Assembly (NCBI RefSeq): GCF_014636275.1
Contig: NZ_BMEB01000001.1
Coordinates: 310,001-374,000, forward strand
Length of the DNA stretch: 64,000 nucleotides
DNA from: Cellulomonas carbonis
GTDB lineage: Bacteria; Actinomycetota; Actinomycetes; Actinomycetales; Cellulomonadaceae
Reading direction: 5' to 3'
In this document: one piece after another, positions 43,571 to 51,087 of the stretch
Numbering within the stretch: the first letter of the stretch is position 1
Layout of the letters: each line of letters opens with the position of its first letter
Position numbers and translations under genes: made by a program
Notes under the pieces: model-generated
The model's input: the letters and a program-made list of their open reading frames with translations, nothing else
What the model was told of the DNA's origin: nothing
Databases searched by the model: none

Positions 43571-45319
43571 TCAGCCGCGTGCCTCCTGAGCCGCACGCTC
43601 GACCTGCTCGAGCCACGACCTGCGCGCGTCGAGCGCGGCACGGGCCTCGGCGACGCGACGCGCGTCCCCGCTCGCCTCGGCGCGCGCCAGGTCCTCCTCG
43701 AGCGAGCGGATCGCCGCGACCAGCTGGGCGGCGGCACCCTCCGCGCGGGCACGCGTCTCGGGGTTGGTGCGCTGCCACTGGGCCTGGTCCGCGTCGCGCA
43801 CGGCCTGCTCGACGGCGCGCAGGCGCCCCTCGACGCGCTGCACGTCACCGCGCGGCACCTTGCCGGCCTGCTCCCACCGCTCCTGGATGTCGCGGAGGGC
43901 GGACTTCGCGGCCGCGAGGTCGCGGACGGGGACGAGGCGCTCGGCCTCCTCGAGCAGCCCGAGCTTGACCTGGAGGTTCGCGCCGAACTCCTCGTCGGTC
44001 TGCCGCTGGCTCGCGTCGCGCGCGGCGAAGAAGACGTCCTGCGCGGAGCGGAAGCGCGCCCAGAGCGCGTCGTCGTCCTTGCGGCTCGCACGGCCGGCGC
44101 TCTTCCAGCGCGTCATGAGCTCGCGGTAGGCGGCCGACGTCGCACCCCACTCGGTGCTCGTCGACAGGCGCTCGGCCTCGGCCACGAGCTGCTCCTTCTC
44201 GGCCTTCGCCGAGCTGTTGCGCTTCTCGAGCTCGGAGAACCACCGGCGACGCTCGCGGTCGAACGAGGACCGGGCGTGGCTGAAGCGCTTCCAGAGGGAG
44301 TCCTCGGTCCCGCGGTCGAGGCGCGGTCCGTGGCGCTGCGCCTCCTTCCACTGGTCGAGCAGCGTGCGGAGCTGCTCGCCCGCCGGGCGCCACTGCATGC
44401 GTTCCGGGTCGGTCGCGGCGATCTTCTCCGCGGCCTCGACGATCGCGGTGCGCTGCTCCACGGCCGCCTGACGTGCCGCGGCGCGCTCGGCCTCGGCTGC
44501 GGCGCGACGCTCGGCGGCGACGGAGCGGAGCGCGTCGAGCCGGTCGCGCAGACCCTGGAGGTCGCCGACGGCGGCGGGCTCCGCGAGCTCCTCGGTGAGG
44601 TGTGCGAGGGTCGAGTCGATCTCCTTGACCGCGAGGTCGGTCGCCGACAGGCGAGCCTCGAACAGCACGACCTTGGCGTGGAGGTCGGCGTAGCGGCGGA
44701 CGTAGAACGCGAGCGCGTCGCCCGGGTCGGCGTCGGGGTACTGGCCGACGACACGTTCCCCGGATGCCTCCCGGACCCACACGGTGCCGTCGTCGTCGAC
44801 ACGGCCCCAGCGCGCCGCCTCGGCGCTCTCGGCGGGCGACAGCGCGGGCGGTGCGGGCGCGACGGGCGCGGCGGCCGCGGGCGTCGCGGGGCGGTTCCCG
44901 GCCGGCGGGCGCGGGACCGCACGCGGACGCGGGACGCTGCCGGGGGTCGGTCCCGGCGTCGGTGCGGTGGCCGTCGTCGCGTCGGTCACGACCGGGGTGG
45001 TGTCGTCCTGCGTGGCGGGCTCATCCTCGGCGGCCGGCGGCGTTGGCTCCGGCGCACTGGCCTCGCCCGTGGGCGCGTCGTCGTCCGCGGGTGCGGCCTC
45101 CTCCGCGGGTGCGGTGTCCTCGCCAGGTGCGTCGTCGTCCGCGGGGGCGGGAGGCACGGCGTCGTCCGACGTGGCCGCTGCGGGCGCACCCTCCTCGGAC
45201 GACGCCTCCTGGGCGGGGGAGTCGGTGCGCGCGACCGTCTCGGCGTCCGCAGGGGCGACGGCGTCGGTGTCGGGCTGGTCGACGGTCTGCTCCTCGACCT
45301 GGGGCTCGTCGTGGCTCAC
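43571..45319 (-). CDS. DUF349 domain-containing protein
   Basis: 582 residues from GTG 45319. Residues 1-150 are a disordered Ala/Pro/Asp/Glu region; the rest is helical with several DUF349 repeats, recognisable as W-P-R blocks such as LLDQWKEAQRHGPRLDRG, LWKRFSHARSSFDRER, LMTRWKSAGRASRKDDDALW, RFRSAQDVFFAARDA and RWEQAGKVPRGDVQRVE. A long coiled-coil-like protein of unknown function, conserved beside rel in actinobacteria. Its start overlaps the stop of a 75-codon upstream ORF as GTGA, suggesting coupled translation. Confidence 0.88.
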   Translation of the reverse strand: MSHDEPQVEEQTVDQPDTDAVAPADAETVARTDSPAQEASSEEGAPAAATSDDAVPPAPADDDAPGEDTAPAEEAAPADDDAPTGEASAPEPTPPAAEDEPATQDDTTPVVTDATTATAPTPGPTPGSVPRPRAVPRPPAGNRPATPAAAAPVAPAPPALSPAESAEAARWGRVDDDGTVWVREASGERVVGQYPDADPGDALAFYVRRYADLHAKVVLFEARLSATDLAVKEIDSTLAHLTEELAEPAAVGDLQGLRDRLDALRSVAAERRAAAEAERAAARQAAVEQRTAIVEAAEKIAATDPERMQWRPAGEQLRTLLDQWKEAQRHGPRLDRGTEDSLWKRFSHARSSFDRERRRWFSELEKRNSSAKAEKEQLVAEAERLSTSTEWGATSAAYRELMTRWKSAGRASRKDDDALWARFRSAQDVFFAARDASQRQTDEEFGANLQVKLGLLEEAERLVPVRDLAAAKSALRDIQERWEQAGKVPRGDVQRVEGRLRAVEQAVRDADQAQWQRTNPETRARAEGAAAQLVAAIRSLEEDLARAEASGDARRVAEARAALDARRSWLEQVERAAQEARG

Positions 45320-45543
45320 GGGGTCTGCGCTCCTTCGATGGCGACTCGCGGGGGAGTCTGACGGCTCGCGCCCGGTGCGCCCGGACCGCAGCGCGGCCCG
45401 GCCGGGACGAGGGTCACCAACGCGGGCGCACCGTGGGCGCCCGCGATGCGACGGTGGCGACGGGTCCGGGGGGCCCGCGAGGGCGACCGGCGCGGGGCGC
45501 CGCCGTGCGCGGGCGCCATGTGCGGCGTCTCGGACGGGAGCAT
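45316..45543 (-). CDS. Upstream ORF/leader peptide of the DUF349 gene
   Basis: 75 codons from ATG 45543, preceded by AGGAGGTGA six bases upstream, one of the strongest ribosome-binding sites in the window. The peptide starts MLPSETPHMAPAHGGAPRRS and is rich in Arg, Pro, Ala and Gly, with no domain I recognise. Its TGA overlaps the GTG of the DUF349 gene (GTGA). It contains a hairpin-forming stretch (45421-45445, 9-bp stem). It may be a regulatory uORF and not a functional protein; the amino-acid composition alone would not support it. Confidence 0.45.
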   Translation of the reverse strand: MLPSETPHMAPAHGGAPRRSPSRAPRTRRHRRIAGAHGAPALVTLVPAGPRCGPGAPGASRQTPPRVAIEGAQTP

Positions 45544-45609
45544 GCGGGGTCACCTCCTGCGGGCCTCGGGCCGTGCCGGCACGGCGCACCACTGCGCCGG
45601 GCCTCGCAC

Positions 45610-45615
45610 AGTCTA
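45610..45615 (-). promoter_or_regulatory. -10 element TAGACT of the uORF-DUF349 unit
   Basis: On the minus strand TAGACT reads from 45615 to 45610, 66 bases before the uORF start. The 357 bases 45320-45676 between the DUF349 start and the MBL gene hold only the uORF and these two divergent promoters. Confidence 0.45.
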
Positions 45616-45664
45616 GGCGCGTGGGCAGCGGCGATGCCCGGGCGGGTCGGGCGTGCCGCCGGGC

Positions 45665-45670
45665 TATCGT
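45665..45670 (+). promoter_or_regulatory. -10 element TATCGT, leaderless start of the MBL gene
   Basis: TATCGT is followed by six bases and GTG 45677 (ATG 45680 comes next in frame). Confidence 0.45.
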
Positions 45671-45676
45671 CGCGGC

Positions 45677-46351
45677 GTGATGATCCGCACCGTCGTCGCC
45701 CCGCTGCTGGGCACCAACTGCTACCTCCTGCACGACGAGGACGGGTCGTGCGTCGTCGTCGACCCGGGCGCGGGCGCGCTCGACCAGCTGCTCGCCGCCG
45801 TGCACGACGACCGGCTCGTGCCCAGGGCCGTCCTCGTGACGCACGGCCACGTCGACCACACGTGGTCCGCCGGGGCGCTCTCACGTGCGTGGGCGGCGCC
45901 CGTCGTCGTGCACGAGGCGGACGCCTACCGGCTCGCCGACCCGTTCGGGTCGCTCGGCCCGCTGGGGGGTCAGCTCGAGCCCCTCGGGACGACCGTCGCC
46001 GGGCCGTACGAGGAGCCCACGGACGTCGTGCTGGTCCGGGCGGACGGGTCGCTCCCCGTCGAGGGGCTGGACCGGCTCCCGCTGCGCGCCGTGCACTGCC
46101 CGGGTCACACCGAGGGCTCGACCGTCTACCTCGTCGACGACGGCGGCACGCCCCGTGCGGCGCTCACGGGGGACGTGCTGTTCGCGGGGACCATCGGGCG
46201 GACGGACCTCCCCGGCGGCGACGCGTCGCTGATGGCGGCGTCCCTCGCACGCCTCGCCGACCTGCCCGGCGCCGTCGCCGTGCTGCCCGGCCACGGACCC
46301 GCGTCGACCGTGGCCGACGAGCTGCGGGTGAACCCGTACCTGCGACGCTGA
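45677..46351 (+). CDS. MBL-fold metallo-hydrolase, glyoxalase II-like
   Basis: 224 residues from GTG 45677; ATG 45680 is the next codon and equally possible. LLGTNCYLLHDEDG and VVVDPGAG open the fold; VLVTHGHVDHTWS is the HxHxDH motif; VHCPGHTEGSTVY, LTGDVLFAGTIGRTDLPGG and VLPGHGPAS supply further ligands. This matches the hydrolase found next to rel/hisS in actinobacteria (Rv2581c), usually called hydroxyacylglutathione hydrolase-like though these bacteria use mycothiol. hisS, its normal downstream partner, is not here. Confidence 0.9.
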   Translation: MMIRTVVAPLLGTNCYLLHDEDGSCVVVDPGAGALDQLLAAVHDDRLVPRAVLVTHGHVDHTWSAGALSRAWAAPVVVHEADAYRLADPFGSLGPLGGQLEPLGTTVAGPYEEPTDVVLVRADGSLPVEGLDRLPLRAVHCPGHTEGSTVYLVDDGGTPRAALTGDVLFAGTIGRTDLPGGDASLMAASLARLADLPGAVAVLPGHGPASTVADELRVNPYLRR

Positions 46352-46428
46352 GCGGCCCCTCCCCGGATCCGCGCGCACCCGCGCCGCCGCGCTCGGTCCC
46401 GGCGCTCGCCCGCGCACGGTACACGCGC

Positions 46429-46457
46429 TTGACGGCCGCTCGAACACGTGTTCGACT
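46429..46457 (+). promoter_or_regulatory. SOS-controlled promoter of the radical SAM gene
   Basis: TTGACG (46429-46434) and TCGACT (46452-46457) are separated by 17 bases; ATG 46464 follows the -10 by six bases, so the mRNA is probably leaderless. The LexA box fills the spacer and touches the -10. Confidence 0.65.
46440..46455. promoter_or_regulatory. LexA (SOS) box
   Basis: TCGAACACGTGTTCGA is a perfect 16-base palindrome and matches the actinobacterial SOS box TCGAAC-N4-GTTCGA at every defined base. It overlaps the promoter of the radical SAM gene, so bound LexA would block RNA polymerase. The M. tuberculosis homologue Rv2578c is also listed in the LexA regulon. Confidence 0.88.
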
Positions 46458-46463
46458 GGCGGC

Positions 46464-47486
46464 ATGCGGTGGGACGGCCAGCGGATCGGTTCGTCGGAGG
46501 AGCGCGCGCTGCCGGGCCTGACCCTCCAGGGCCTCGTGCGCAGCGTGCGCACGCCGGACTTCGCCGGCGTCACGTTCCACGAGGTCGCCGCGAAGAGTGC
46601 CCTCAACCGGGTCCCCGAGGCGTCGCGGATGCCGTTCCGGTGGACCGTCAACCCGATGCGCGGATGCCTCCACGCGTGCACGTACTGCTTCGCGCGGCCC
46701 ACGCACGAGTTCCTCGACCTGGACGCGGGACGGGACTTCGAGACGCAGATCGTCGTGAAGACGAACGTCGTCGAGGTGCTCTCCGCGGAGCTCGCCCGTC
46801 GGTCGTGGCGACGCGAGCACGTCGCGCTCGGCACGAACACCGATCCCTACCAGCGCGCCGAGGGACGCTACGAGCTCATGCCGGGGATCATCGGCGCGCT
46901 CGCCGCGTCCGGCACGCCGCTGTCGATCCTGACGAAGGGTCCGCTCCTGCGTCGGGACCTGCCGATCCTGAGCGAGGCCGCCCGGCGGGTACCCGTGTCG
47001 GTCGCGGTCTCGCTCGCGGTCCTCGACCCCGCGCTCCAGGCGTCGGTCGAGCCCGGCACGCCCGACCCGCGCGCGCGCCTCAACCTCATCAGGGCGGTCC
47101 GGGCCGCAGGGCTCGAGTGCAAGGTCCTGGTCGCCCCCGTGCTGCCGTGGCTCACGGACTCCGACGAGGCGCTCGACGCGCTCCTCGGGGAGCTCGCGGC
47201 CGCGGGAGCGAACGAGGTCACGGTGTTGCCGCTGCACCTGCGCGGCGCCGTGAAGCCGTGGTACCTGCAGTGGCTCGCCCGCGAGCACCCGGCCCTCGTC
47301 GGGCGGTACCGGCGGCTGTACGGCCGGGGGGCGTACGTCAGCACCGAGTACGCGTCCTGGTTGAGGAACCGCGTCGCCGACCTGAGACGACGCCACGGCT
47401 TCGTCCCGCCGCGGCCGTGGCGCACCCCGGGCGACGACGACGTCACGGTCGCGTCCGGGGTGGGGCCGCAGCCGACGCTGTTCTGA
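46464..47486 (+). CDS. Radical SAM protein, Rv2578c family (SOS-regulated)
   Basis: 340 residues from ATG 46464. The [4Fe-4S] cluster motif is MRGCLHACTYCFARPTHEF (CxxxCxxC), preceded by SALNRVPEASRMPFRWTVNP and followed by TNTDPYQRAEGRYELM and ILTKGPLLRRDL. This is the SPL-like radical SAM group, related to spore photoproduct lyase in fold but with unknown substrate. A LexA box in its promoter suggests a DNA-damage role. Ends PQPTLF, a possible beta-clamp-type tail (QxxLF). Confidence 0.9.
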   Translation: MRWDGQRIGSSEERALPGLTLQGLVRSVRTPDFAGVTFHEVAAKSALNRVPEASRMPFRWTVNPMRGCLHACTYCFARPTHEFLDLDAGRDFETQIVVKTNVVEVLSAELARRSWRREHVALGTNTDPYQRAEGRYELMPGIIGALAASGTPLSILTKGPLLRRDLPILSEAARRVPVSVAVSLAVLDPALQASVEPGTPDPRARLNLIRAVRAAGLECKVLVAPVLPWLTDSDEALDALLGELAAAGANEVTVLPLHLRGAVKPWYLQWLAREHPALVGRYRRLYGRGAYVSTEYASWLRNRVADLRRRHGFVPPRPWRTPGDDDVTVASGVGPQPTLF

Positions 47487-47501
47487 CGGTGGTCCGACCG
47501 G

Positions 47502-47645
47502 TCAGGCGCCGGGGTCGACCGAACCCGGGTCCTCCTCCGGCTCGAAGGTGCTGGGCTCACCTGCGCCGACGCCCACCCCGGACTCGGGGTTGGGCGCGTC
47601 GGTCGTGTCGTCGTCGTGCTCGTGGGTTCCGGGTGTCTCGGTCAT
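47502..47645 (-). CDS. Small acidic protein, hypothetical
   Basis: 47 residues from ATG 47645: MTETPGTHEHDDDTTDAPNP, a Gly/Val spacer, then FEPEEDPGSVDPGA. Highly acidic, no hydrophobic segment, probably disordered. Resembles in composition the small proteins at 9131 and 20272. Converges on the radical SAM gene with only 15 bases between stops. Confidence 0.5.
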   Translation of the reverse strand: MTETPGTHEHDDDTTDAPNPESGVGVGAGEPSTFEPEEDPGSVDPGA

Positions 47646-47723
47646 GACCCCATCCTGCGTCGGGCTCCCCGGGCTCGCACCAGGGCGGCGTGCACCCGAC
47701 GCGCCGGGCCGAGCCATTTCAGC

Positions 47724-47795
47724 CGCGCCGAGCCTCCTCAGCGCGCCGAGCCTCCTCAGCGCGCCGAGCCTCCTCAGCGTGCCGGGCCTCCTCAG
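47724..47795. repeat. Four tandem 18-base repeats
   Basis: The unit CGCGCCGAGCCTCCTCAG occurs three times exactly and a fourth time with two changes; a degenerate copy precedes them (47701-47722). The fourth copy carries the TGA stop of the F420/PNPOx-like gene, and the rest is downstream of it. Multiples of three bases suggest slippage in what may once have been a C-terminal extension of that gene. Confidence 0.85.
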
Positions 47796-48256
47796 CCGTC
47801 CGCGAGCCGCGCGGGGAAGCCGCCCGTCGCGACCGGACCCCACGACTCGATCGTGACGCGGATGAGCGACTTGCCCTGGTCGACCATCGCGCGGCGGTAC
47901 TCGTCCCAGTCGGGGTGCTCGCCCGCGATGCTGCGGTAGTAGTCGACCAGCGGCTCGACCGAGTCCGGCAGGTCGATGACCTCCGCGACGCCGTCGACCT
48001 GGACCCACGGGTCCCACTCGTCCGACACGACGCACAGGCTCACGCGCGGGTCGCGCCGGGCGTTGACCGCCTTCGCGCGGTCCGGGTACGTCGAGACGAC
48101 GACGCGTCCCTGGTCGTCCACGCCGCACGTGACGGGGGACATCTGCGGTGAGCCGTCTCGCCGCCGGGTCGCGAGGACGGCGTGGTGGCGCGGACGCAGG
48201 AACGCGACGAGCTCGTCGCGCGTGACGCGGTCGGTGGTGGCGATCTTCCGGGGCAT
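47792..48256 (-). CDS. PPOX-class (F420/FMN-binding) pyridoxamine 5'-phosphate oxidase-like protein
   Basis: 154 residues from ATG 48256, with GAGGAGA upstream. Split-barrel flavin/F420-binding fold: [59 protein letters not shown] and [17 protein letters not shown]. Members reduce or oxidise small substrates with F420 or bind heme; substrate unknown. The stop codon lies inside an 18-base tandem repeat. Divergent from aspS. Confidence 0.87.
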   Translation of the reverse strand: MPRKIATTDRVTRDELVAFLRPRHHAVLATRRRDGSPQMSPVTCGVDDQGRVVVSTYPDRAKAVNARRDPRVSLCVVSDEWDPWVQVDGVAEVIDLPDSVEPLVDYYRSIAGEHPDWDEYRRAMVDQGKSLIRVTIESWGPVATGGFPARLADG

Positions 48257-48327
48257 GGGGTCTCCTCGTCGTCGTGGACGGGCTCCAGTCTCGTCCAGGA
48301 CGCGCGTCCCGGCGTCGTCGCCGCGAC

Positions 48328-48333
48328 TACACT
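48328..48333 (+). promoter_or_regulatory. -10 element TACACT of aspS
   Basis: TACACT is 58 bases before GTG 48392; GGAAGGA (48379-48385) is the ribosome-binding site. Confidence 0.45.
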
Positions 48334-48391
48334 CGGCGGGGCGCCGACGCGACCGGTGCCCCTCTCCCCGACCCGCCCGGAAGGACCCTCC

Positions 48392-50218
48392 GTGCTCCGC
48401 ACCCACACCGCCGGCTCGCTGCGAGCCGAGCACATCGGCCAGACCGTCACGCTCACGGGGTGGGTCGACCGGCGTCGGGACCACGGCGGTGTGGCGTTCA
48501 TCGACCTGCGCGACGCGTCGGGCATCGCCCAGGTCGTCATCCGGGACGAGGCGGTCGCGCACGGCCTGCGCAACGAGTACGTGCTCCAGGTGACGGGGCC
48601 GGTCGGTCGCCGTCCCGAGGGCAACGAGAACAGCAACCTCGCCACGGGTGAGGTCGAGGTCACCGCCGAGTCCGTCACGGTGCTCAACGAGGCGGCGCCC
48701 CTGCCGTTCCAGGTCTCGTCCGCGCTCGACGAGCACGTCGGCGAGGAGGCCCGGCTCCAGCACCGCTACCTCGACCTGCGCCGTCCGCGCCCCGCCGCCG
48801 CGCTGCGCCTGCGGGCCCGCGCGAACGCCGCCGCGCGCCGCGTGCTCGACGCGCACGAGTTCGTCGAGGTCGAGACGCCCACGCTCACGCGGTCCACGCC
48901 CGAGGGGGCGCGGGACTTCGTCGTGCCGGCGCGGCTGTCGCCCGGCTCCTGGTATGCGCTCCCGCAGTCGCCCCAGCTCTTCAAGCAGCTGCTCATGGTC
49001 GCCGGCATGGAGCGCTACTACCAGATCGCGCGGTGCTACCGGGACGAGGACTTCCGCGCGGACCGGCAGCCCGAGTTCACCCAGCTCGACGTAGAGATGA
49101 GCTTCGTCGAGCAGGACGACGTCATCGCGGTGGGCGAGGAAGTGCTCGTCGCGCTCTGGGAGCTCATCGGCTACACCATCCCGACGCCGATCCCGCGCAT
49201 GACGTACGCCGACGCCATGGCCCGCTACGGGACCGACAAGCCCGACCTGCGCTTCGGGCTCGAGCTAGTCGAGCTGACCGAGTTCTTCGCGAGCACGCCG
49301 TTCCGTGTCTTCCAGGCGCCCTACGTCGGCGCGGTCGTGCAGCCGGGCGGCGCCTCCACGCCGCGCCGCGGCTTCGACGCGTGGCAGGAGTGGGCCAAGC
49401 AGCGCGGCGCGAAGGGCCTCGCCTACGTGACGGTGGGCGCCGACGGCGAGCTGGGCGGTCCCGTCGCCAAGAACATCTCCGAGTCCGAGCGCGCCGGGCT
49501 GGTCGCCGCGGTCGGCGCGTCGCCCGGTGACGCGGTCTTCTTCGCGGCCGGCAAGCCGTCGGAGGCGCGTGCGCTCCTCGGCGCCGCGCGCCTGGAGATC
49601 GGTCGCCGCGGTGGGCTCGTCGACGAGGACCAGTGGTCGTTCGTGTGGGTCGTCGACGCACCGCTGTTCAAGCCCACGGGCGAGGACGACGACGTCGCGG
49701 TCGGGTCGGGGTCGTGGACCGCGGTCCACCACGCCTTCACGTCCCCGACGCCCGAGTGGGTCGACCGGTTCGAGGAGGACCCGGGCAACGCGCTCGCGTA
49801 CGCCTACGACATCGTGTGCAACGGCAACGAGATCGGCGGCGGGTCGATCCGTATCCACCGCCGCGACGTGCAGCAGCGCGTGTTCGAGGTCATGGGCATC
49901 GGGCCCGAGGAGGCGCAGGAGAAGTTCGGCTTCCTGCTCGACGCGTTCCAGTTCGGCGCGCCGCCCCACGGTGGCATCGCCTTCGGCTGGGACCGGATCG
50001 TCGCGCTGCTCACACGGTCGGAGTCGATCCGTGAGGTCATCGCGTTCCCCAAGTCCGGTGGCGGCTTCGACCCGCTGACGGGCGCTCCCGCGCCGATCAG
50101 CGCGCAGCAGCGCAAGGAGGCGGGTGTCGACGCCGCACCCGAGCCGCGTGGCGCGGCGGCGCAGGCGGGGCCGGCCGGCACCGGCGCCGCGCAGGGAGAG
50201 GCCGCCGCCGCGAGGTGA
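48392..50218 (+). CDS. aspS: Aspartyl-tRNA synthetase
   Basis: 608 residues from GTG 48392. The N-terminal OB fold ([20 protein letters not shown]) is followed by class II motifs: [59 protein letters not shown] and the C-terminal [15 protein letters not shown]. The GAD insertion domain shows it is the bacterial type; whether it is discriminating or Asp/Asn non-discriminating cannot be told here. A 40-residue Ala/Gly-rich tail follows. GTGA overlap with the next gene. Confidence 0.97.
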   Translation: MLRTHTAGSLRAEHIGQTVTLTGWVDRRRDHGGVAFIDLRDASGIAQVVIRDEAVAHGLRNEYVLQVTGPVGRRPEGNENSNLATGEVEVTAESVTVLNEAAPLPFQVSSALDEHVGEEARLQHRYLDLRRPRPAAALRLRARANAAARRVLDAHEFVEVETPTLTRSTPEGARDFVVPARLSPGSWYALPQSPQLFKQLLMVAGMERYYQIARCYRDEDFRADRQPEFTQLDVEMSFVEQDDVIAVGEEVLVALWELIGYTIPTPIPRMTYADAMARYGTDKPDLRFGLELVELTEFFASTPFRVFQAPYVGAVVQPGGASTPRRGFDAWQEWAKQRGAKGLAYVTVGADGELGGPVAKNISESERAGLVAAVGASPGDAVFFAAGKPSEARALLGAARLEIGRRGGLVDEDQWSFVWVVDAPLFKPTGEDDDVAVGSGSWTAVHHAFTSPTPEWVDRFEEDPGNALAYAYDIVCNGNEIGGGSIRIHRRDVQQRVFEVMGIGPEEAQEKFGFLLDAFQFGAPPHGGIAFGWDRIVALLTRSESIREVIAFPKSGGGFDPLTGAPAPISAQQRKEAGVDAAPEPRGAAAQAGPAGTGAAQGEAAAAR

Positions 50219-51003
50219 GCGGGTCGCCGCTGGGCCCCGGGCCGGTCGTCGACCTCCCGGGGCCGTGGTGCACCGAGCCGTACCTGCTCGGCGAGCTCGG
50301 TGCCGGCGTGGTCCTGGGCGGCTTCGCGTCCGACGACGCCCTCGCGGTCGTCGTCGAGCAGCGGGGCCGCGACCGCGGCCTCGTCGGGCTCGGGGCGCCC
50401 GCAGCGCTCGCCCCGCTCGCGGCTGCGGTCGGGCACGAGCCCGGACTGATGGTGGGCGTGCGCTTCGCGACGCTGACCCGCGGCGCGTGGGACCTGCTGG
50501 GGTGCGACGACCGAGCGGCGCTCGGGCTCGCCGACGGCGCGTCGCACTGGGACTGGTTCTGGACCGACGCGCCGCTCGTCGGCACGGACCGCTCGCGGGC
50601 CGAGCGGCTCCCGCTCACGCCGGGCACGACCGCGGCGGTCGCCGAGTGCCTCGGGCGCGCGCACCCGACCGCGAGCACGCCGCCCGACGACGAGCGCCTG
50701 CTCGGCTGGTGGGGGGCACGGCACGACGGGCGGCTCGTCGCCGTCGCCGGGGCGGTGACGCTCGGCCCGGGGCTCTCGCCGCACGTCGTCTCGCTCGGCG
50801 TCGACCCGGACCACCGTGGCCGCGGGCTCGCGGGAGCGGTGCTCGCCGCGACGGTCTCCGACTGCCTCGCCGTCAGGCCCGAGGTCGGCGAGCCGATGGT
50901 GAGCCTCGGCATGTACGCCGACAACGAGCCCGCCCGCCGCGTGTACCTGCGGCACGGGTTCCGGCTGCGGCACGAGTTCGCCTCCCGGAGGCCCGTGGCC
51001 TGA
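50215..51003 (+). CDS. GNAT-family N-acetyltransferase
   Basis: 262 residues from GTG 50215, coupled to aspS through GTGA. The C-terminal half is the GNAT domain: [40 protein letters not shown] (acetyl-CoA loop) and [20 protein letters not shown]. The N-terminal half is an extra domain with [11 protein letters not shown] and no recognisable motif. Substrate unknown. Confidence 0.87.
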   Translation: MSGSPLGPGPVVDLPGPWCTEPYLLGELGAGVVLGGFASDDALAVVVEQRGRDRGLVGLGAPAALAPLAAAVGHEPGLMVGVRFATLTRGAWDLLGCDDRAALGLADGASHWDWFWTDAPLVGTDRSRAERLPLTPGTTAAVAECLGRAHPTASTPPDDERLLGWWGARHDGRLVAVAGAVTLGPGLSPHVVSLGVDPDHRGRGLAGAVLAATVSDCLAVRPEVGEPMVSLGMYADNEPARRVYLRHGFRLRHEFASRRPVA

Positions 51004-51025
51004 CGACGACGCGTGGGTCCGTCGC

Positions 51026-51046
51026 GTCGGCTCGCGCCGAGCCGAC
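51026..51046. terminator. Hairpin between convergent GNAT and MMPL genes
   Basis: GTCGGCTCG pairs with CGAGCCGAC over a three-base loop. Confidence 0.55.
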
Positions 51047-51087
51047 CTGTCCGGGCGGCGGTCGACGGCGGCCCGGCGGGCGCCGTC

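Noticed and set aside
47701..47795. Possible CRISPR array
   Set aside because: Repeats are 18 bases and directly adjacent without spacers, and no cas genes are near; it is a simple tandem repeat.
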